Shown piece by piece: positions 6,612 through 9,445 of a stretch of 9,445 nucleotides of DNA. The stretch is taken from contig JASHQP010000301.1 of the NCBI GenBank assembly GCA_030039095.1, positions 1 to 9,445 on the forward strand, written 5' to 3'. A program made the translations under genes and the position numbers. How positions within the stretch are numbered: the first letter of the stretch is position 1; each line of letters starts with the position of its first letter. Origin of the DNA: Streptosporangiaceae bacterium. GTDB lineage: Bacteria > Actinomycetota > Actinomycetes > Streptosporangiales > Streptosporangiaceae. Under the pieces are notes generated by a model. The model saw only the letters and a program-made list of their open reading frames with translations. It was not told the origin of the DNA and searched no databases.

Positions 6612-7355
6612 TCACGCGGGAGGGTCCTGGGGGGTCGTCCCCCCCGGGCTAGCACTGACCAGTACTCCGTCTTTCAGGCTCAGCACCCGGTCGGCCAGGC
6701 CTATGAGCACGGGGTCGTGGGTGGCGACGATGGCGGTGATGCCTTCGGCGTGCACGATGCTGCGCAGCAACCGCATGATCTGGCCGCCGGTGTCGGAGTC
6801 GAGCTGGCCGGTCGGCTCGTCCGCCAGCAGCAGCTGCGGCTCGTTGGCCAGCGCCCGGGCGATCGCGACGCGCTGCTGCTCGCCGCCGGACAGCTCGTAG
6901 GGACGCAGCCCGGCCCGGCCGCCGAGGCCAACCAGGTCGAGCAGCGCCGCGGCCCGCTGCTCCCGCACCGCCGGGTCGGTCCGGGCCAGCCGCATCGGCA
7001 GGCCCACGTTCTCGGCCGCCGACAGGATCGGGATCAGCCCGAACGCCTGGAAAATAAACGAGACGGTGTCTCGCAGCAGCCGCGCCCGGCCGTCCCCGTC
7101 CATCGCGGTGACGTCCCGGCCGGCCACCTCGACCCGGCCGCTCGTTGGCTGGTCCAGGCCGCCGATGATGCTGAGCAGCGTGGACTTGCCCGAGCCGGAC
7201 CTCCCCCGCAGCGCGACCAGCTCGCCCCGGCTCACCGACAGCGTCACCCCGCGCAGCGCGCGCACCTCGGTCCGCCCGCTGCCGAACGTCCGGGTCACCG
7301 ACTCGGTCCTGACGATCACCAGATCTGTTGATGCGCGCGCTTCCGCCCCGGTCAT
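6612..7355 (-). CDS. ABC transporter ATP-binding protein (MacB/LolD type)
   Basis: The product is 247 residues. It is an ATPase subunit that would power a FtsX-like permease. It has Walker [10 protein letters not shown] (51-59), the Q-loop glutamine Gln103 in [18 protein letters not shown], signature LSGGEQ (155-160), Walker B LLLADE (175-180) followed by the D-loop region PTGQLD, and the switch His213 in ATHD. The sequence [14 protein letters not shown] after the Q-loop is typical of the MacB/LolD/FtsE branch, whose members move lipoproteins or drugs, or drive envelope processes, rather than import solutes. The start ATG (7355-7353) overlaps the TGA of the upstream ATPase gene (ATGA) and follows AGGAG with seven bases between. 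The final residues ([12 protein letters not shown]) cross a G/C homopolymer hairpin and are not conserved family sequence. The substrate is unknown. Confidence 0.92.
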   Translation of the reverse strand: MTGAEARASTDLVIVRTESVTRTFGSGRTEVRALRGVTLSVSRGELVALRGRSGSGKSTLLSIIGGLDQPTSGRVEVAGRDVTAMDGDGRARLLRDTVSFIFQAFGLIPILSAAENVGLPMRLARTDPAVREQRAAALLDLVGLGGRAGLRPYELSGGEQQRVAIARALANEPQLLLADEPTGQLDSDTGGQIMRLLRSIVHAEGITAIVATHDPVLIGLADRVLSLKDGVLVSASPGGTTPQDPPA

Positions 7356-8401
7356 CGCCGGTCTCCTGCAGTGCCCGGAACGCTACCGTCCCCGTCGCCC
7401 TGGCCACCGCGGCCGGCCTGGTGTGGTGGGGTCGCGGTGTCCGGCCATACGCTCACGTGATCTGGCTCGAGGGCCAGCAGCACCCGGTCCCGCATACGAA
7501 GCGAGTCGATGAAGTCGCGCGGGATCTGCAGCCGCCCGGCCCGGTCGAGCACCGAGTACTCCTGCGCGACGTCCGCCGCCTCGCCCTGGTCGTCGACGGT
7601 GGTGCGGCGCAGCACCTCGGTGCTGATCCTGCCGTCCCTGATCGCGATCGTCCTGCGGACCTGGGCCGATACCTGCGGATCGTGCGTGACCACCAGGACC
7701 GTCACGCCGAGTTCCTCGTTGGCCGTGCGCAGCGCGCCGAACACCTGGTCAGCGCTCTCACTGTCCAGCTCACCGGTGGGCTCGTCGGCCAGCAGCACGG
7801 CGGGCCGGTTGGCGAGCGCGATGCCGATCGCGACCCGCTGCTGTTCCCCGCCGGACATCTGGGCAGGCGTCCGGTCGGCGCAGTGGCCGACGCCGGCCAG
7901 GTCCAGCAACTCCGCCGCGCGGGAGCGCCGCTCGACCCGGCGCAGCCCGGCCAGCCGCATCGGCAGGGCCACGTTCTCGGCCGCGGTCAGGTGCGAGAAG
8001 AGGTTCCTGCCCGTCTGCTGCCACAGGAAGCCGACGACCGAACGCCGGTACCCGAGCCGGTCCGCGGGGCGCATCGTCAGCAGGTCGTGGCCTGCCACCT
8101 GGGCCTGCCCGGCGGTGGGCGTGTCCAGGCCGGCCAGGATGTTCAGCAGCGTGGACTTGCCGCTTCCCGACGCGCCGACGAGCGCGGTGAGCTCTCCGGG
8201 GTCGACGAGCAGGTCCAGGCCCTGCAGCGCCTGGACCTCGATGCCCGCGGTGGAGTAGATGCGGACCAGCCGGTCGCACGCGATCACGGCCTCCCGCGCG
8301 GCGGTCCCAGCCGACGTAGCGTCATGTCGCTCACTGTCGGCCCGCGCGCCGCTGGTCAGCTGGTCGATCGAGATGTGGTCTCCTTCACCCACCCTCTTCA
8401 C
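7352..8401 (-). CDS. ABC transporter ATP-binding protein with C-terminal AbrB/SpoVT-like domain
   Basis: The product is 349 residues from GTG 8401, longer than a usual MacB-type ATPase (about 230-250). The ABC module has Walker A GASGSGKST (76-84), a Q-loop around Gln128/129 (FLWQQTGRNLFSHLTAAENV), signature MSGGEQ (182-187), Walker B VLLADE (202-207) and switch His240 in VTHD. Residues about 281-320 (EYSVLDRAGRLQIPRDF, then a short helix and DRVLLALEPDHVSVWP) match the swapped-hairpin AbrB/SpoVT pattern D-x-x-GR-(I/L)-x-(I/V)-P; a Gly/Asp-rich tail follows. The start is uncertain. GTG 8401 overlaps the permease stop (GTGA) but its GAGGG is only three bases away; GTG 8392 is an alternative; and a good AGGAG (8384-8380) precedes an in-frame ATC at 8374. 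It overlaps the next ATPase gene by ATGA. The role of the extra domain is unknown. Confidence 0.9.
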   Translation of the reverse strand: MKRVGEGDHISIDQLTSGARADSERHDATSAGTAAREAVIACDRLVRIYSTAGIEVQALQGLDLLVDPGELTALVGASGSGKSTLLNILAGLDTPTAGQAQVAGHDLLTMRPADRLGYRRSVVGFLWQQTGRNLFSHLTAAENVALPMRLAGLRRVERRSRAAELLDLAGVGHCADRTPAQMSGGEQQRVAIGIALANRPAVLLADEPTGELDSESADQVFGALRTANEELGVTVLVVTHDPQVSAQVRRTIAIRDGRISTEVLRRTTVDDQGEAADVAQEYSVLDRAGRLQIPRDFIDSLRMRDRVLLALEPDHVSVWPDTATPPHQAGRGGQGDGDGSVPGTAGDRR

Positions 8402-9445
8402 CTGCCCTCGTCCAAACGAAGCACGGTACCGGTCCGCCGGCGGATCAGCGCGTTCTGGACCGCCGCGGCCACCATGATCAGGATCAGCACGCCCGCCGCC
8501 GGGGCGATCAGCGCCGCCAGGTCCGGCCGCAGCGACACCGGGGCGCTGGACCCGGTGAACGCGGACAGATCCAGCCCGGGCCCGATCAGCGGGCCGAGGA
8601 CCAGGCTGGCCAGCTCGCCGCCCAGGAGGGCGACGATCAGCAACGGCAGCGCGTCGAGCAGGGCAAGACGCCGGGCCTGGCGCGCGGTCATGCCCATCGC
8701 CGTGAGCCACACGCCGATCCTGGTCCGGTCGCGCCCGGCGAGCAGCACCCCGAGCAGCACCGCCGCGACCGCGCAGGCCGCGGAAGCGGCCGCGGCCTCC
8801 TCGAGGGCCACGTCCGACGCGTGCACGGTGGGCGAGTCGGCCGCCGCCTGCAGCGCCGCGGTCCTGGAGATGATCTGGCTGCCGGCAAGCTTGCGCGCCA
8901 CCAGCGCCCCCAGCGCCCGGAGGTCGATGTGCGAGCCGGCGAGCAGCATGGTGTTCGGCGTGGTGTTGTCGATCAGCCGGGAACTGGCCCAGTCCGGGAG
9001 GATGACAAACGAGCCGCCGCCGGGAAGAGCCGGGGTGCTGCTCGCGGTTGCGGCCACCCGGAGGGGCAGGAAGCTGCCCTCGAACGCGAGCCGTCGCGAT
9101 CCCCCCCCGATGTCGTCCGCCACGTTCGGGGAGGCGACCACCGGGATGATGCCGCCGCGCCGGGCCGCCGGCGGCGCCGCGAGCAGCCGGGCCGGGAACG
9201 CCGGCCACGGCGTGTCCGCCACCAGCGCCGCGTACCGTGCCGGGTTGACGATGACCACGCCGACCGACACCGAGCCGGTCGACCCGATCAGCAGGTTGGC
9301 GGCCTGCGTCGAGTTCGCTGCCATCAGGAACACGGGGGACGAGCGCTGCACCCCGGGCACGGCGGCGATCGCCGCCTGATCCGCCGGGCCGATCGCCGTG
9401 CTCGCCCCGGCGGCGTTGACCACGGCGTCCGCGCCGACCTGATGC
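8398..9445 (-). CDS. FtsX-like ABC permease, C-terminal part (5' end outside window)
   Basis: The frame is open to the window edge (it begins HQVGADAVVNAAGAST), so the N-terminus is missing; a GTG at 9423 is internal. Of 348 visible residues, about 1-215 form an extracytoplasmic domain. Three hydrophobic helices follow at about 218-236 (AASAACAVAAVLLGVLLAG), 264-286 (LPLLIVALLGGELASLVLGPL) and 309-329 (LAALIAPAAGVLILIMVAAA). Between the first two lies the cytoplasmic segment RIGVWLTAMGMTARQARRL, typical of the FtsX/MacB permease domain, which follows the pattern of a large soluble domain between the first helix and the last three. It is the first visible gene of an operon with two ATPases and ends with GTGA overlapping the next start. 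A run of eight G on the coding strand (9108-9101) codes part of DDIGGGSRR; the frame is coherent on both sides. The substrate is unknown. Confidence 0.85.
   Translation of the reverse strand, partial: HQVGADAVVNAAGASTAIGPADQAAIAAVPGVQRSSPVFLMAANSTQAANLLIGSTGSVSVGVVIVNPARYAALVADTPWPAFPARLLAAPPAARRGGIIPVVASPNVADDIGGGSRRLAFEGSFLPLRVAATASSTPALPGGGSFVILPDWASSRLIDNTTPNTMLLAGSHIDLRALGALVARKLAGSQIISRTAALQAAADSPTVHASDVALEEAAAASAACAVAAVLLGVLLAGRDRTRIGVWLTAMGMTARQARRLALLDALPLLIVALLGGELASLVLGPLIGPGLDLSAFTGSSAPVSLRPDLAALIAPAAGVLILIMVAAAVQNALIRRRTGTVLRLDEGR

Noticed and set aside
8402..9208. Upstream extension of the AbrB-fused ATPase frame
   Set aside because: It overlaps the permease coding sequence in a different frame and is Arg/Gly/Pro-rich without domains. 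The ATPase sequence only becomes family-like after about 8290.
7328..9379. Open frame of 683 codons on the plus strand over the ABC operon
   Set aside because: It is antisense to three well-supported coding regions with ABC motifs, lacks any domain, and its composition is that of a shadow frame.

Overview
The window comes from a high-GC Gram-positive bacterium of the phylum Actinomycetota. The evidence is the very GC-rich coding sequence with G/C at third codon positions, frequent GTG starts, the tig-clpP1-clpP2-clpX gene order typical of actinomycetes, two ClpP paralogues, and a ClgR-type operator in front of clpP1. The proteins resemble those of Streptomyces and its relatives, but the genus cannot be fixed from this sequence alone.

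Layout. (1) 1-1005, plus strand: 3' part of a large regulator with TPR-like helices and a C-terminal LuxR-type helix-turn-helix. (2) 1022-1093: a 13-bp inverted repeat, then a rho-independent terminator serving the minus-strand gene that follows. (3) 1128-1883, minus strand: a six-helix HdeD/DUF308-like membrane protein, with repeats at both ends of its gene. (4) 2126-6494, plus strand: the protein quality-control block tig (trigger factor), clpP1, clpP2 and clpX. (5) 6495-6611: convergent intergenic region with several hairpins and no T-tract. (6) 6612-9445, minus strand: an ABC transporter operon of the MacB/LolCDE class, read from right to left as an FtsX-like permease (running off the window end), an ATPase with a C-terminal AbrB/SpoVT-like domain, and a second ATPase. 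Each junction in this operon is a 4-nt overlap (GTGA, then ATGA).

How the genes work together. Trigger factor receives nascent chains at the ribosome. ClpX unfolds substrates and feeds them to the mixed ClpP1P2 peptidase. The clpP1P2 pair has its own regulatory region with a ClgR-type box about 100 nt before the clpP1 start, while tig and clpX are separated from it by 170-192 nt and are probably transcribed separately as well. The ABC operon is a separate unit facing clpX and nothing visible ties it to proteolysis.

The backbone is ordinary actinomycete housekeeping, and I see no new defence or mobile system. The less ordinary signals are: duplicated 3' gene ends, stop codon included, with the same 35-nt offset in two adjacent unrelated genes; a perfect 27-bp tandem repeat that duplicates an SD-ATG module in the HdeD-like gene; the AbrB-like fusion on one ABC ATPase and its doubtful start codon; and the ClgR box. 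No stretch longer than 300 bases lacks a gene.
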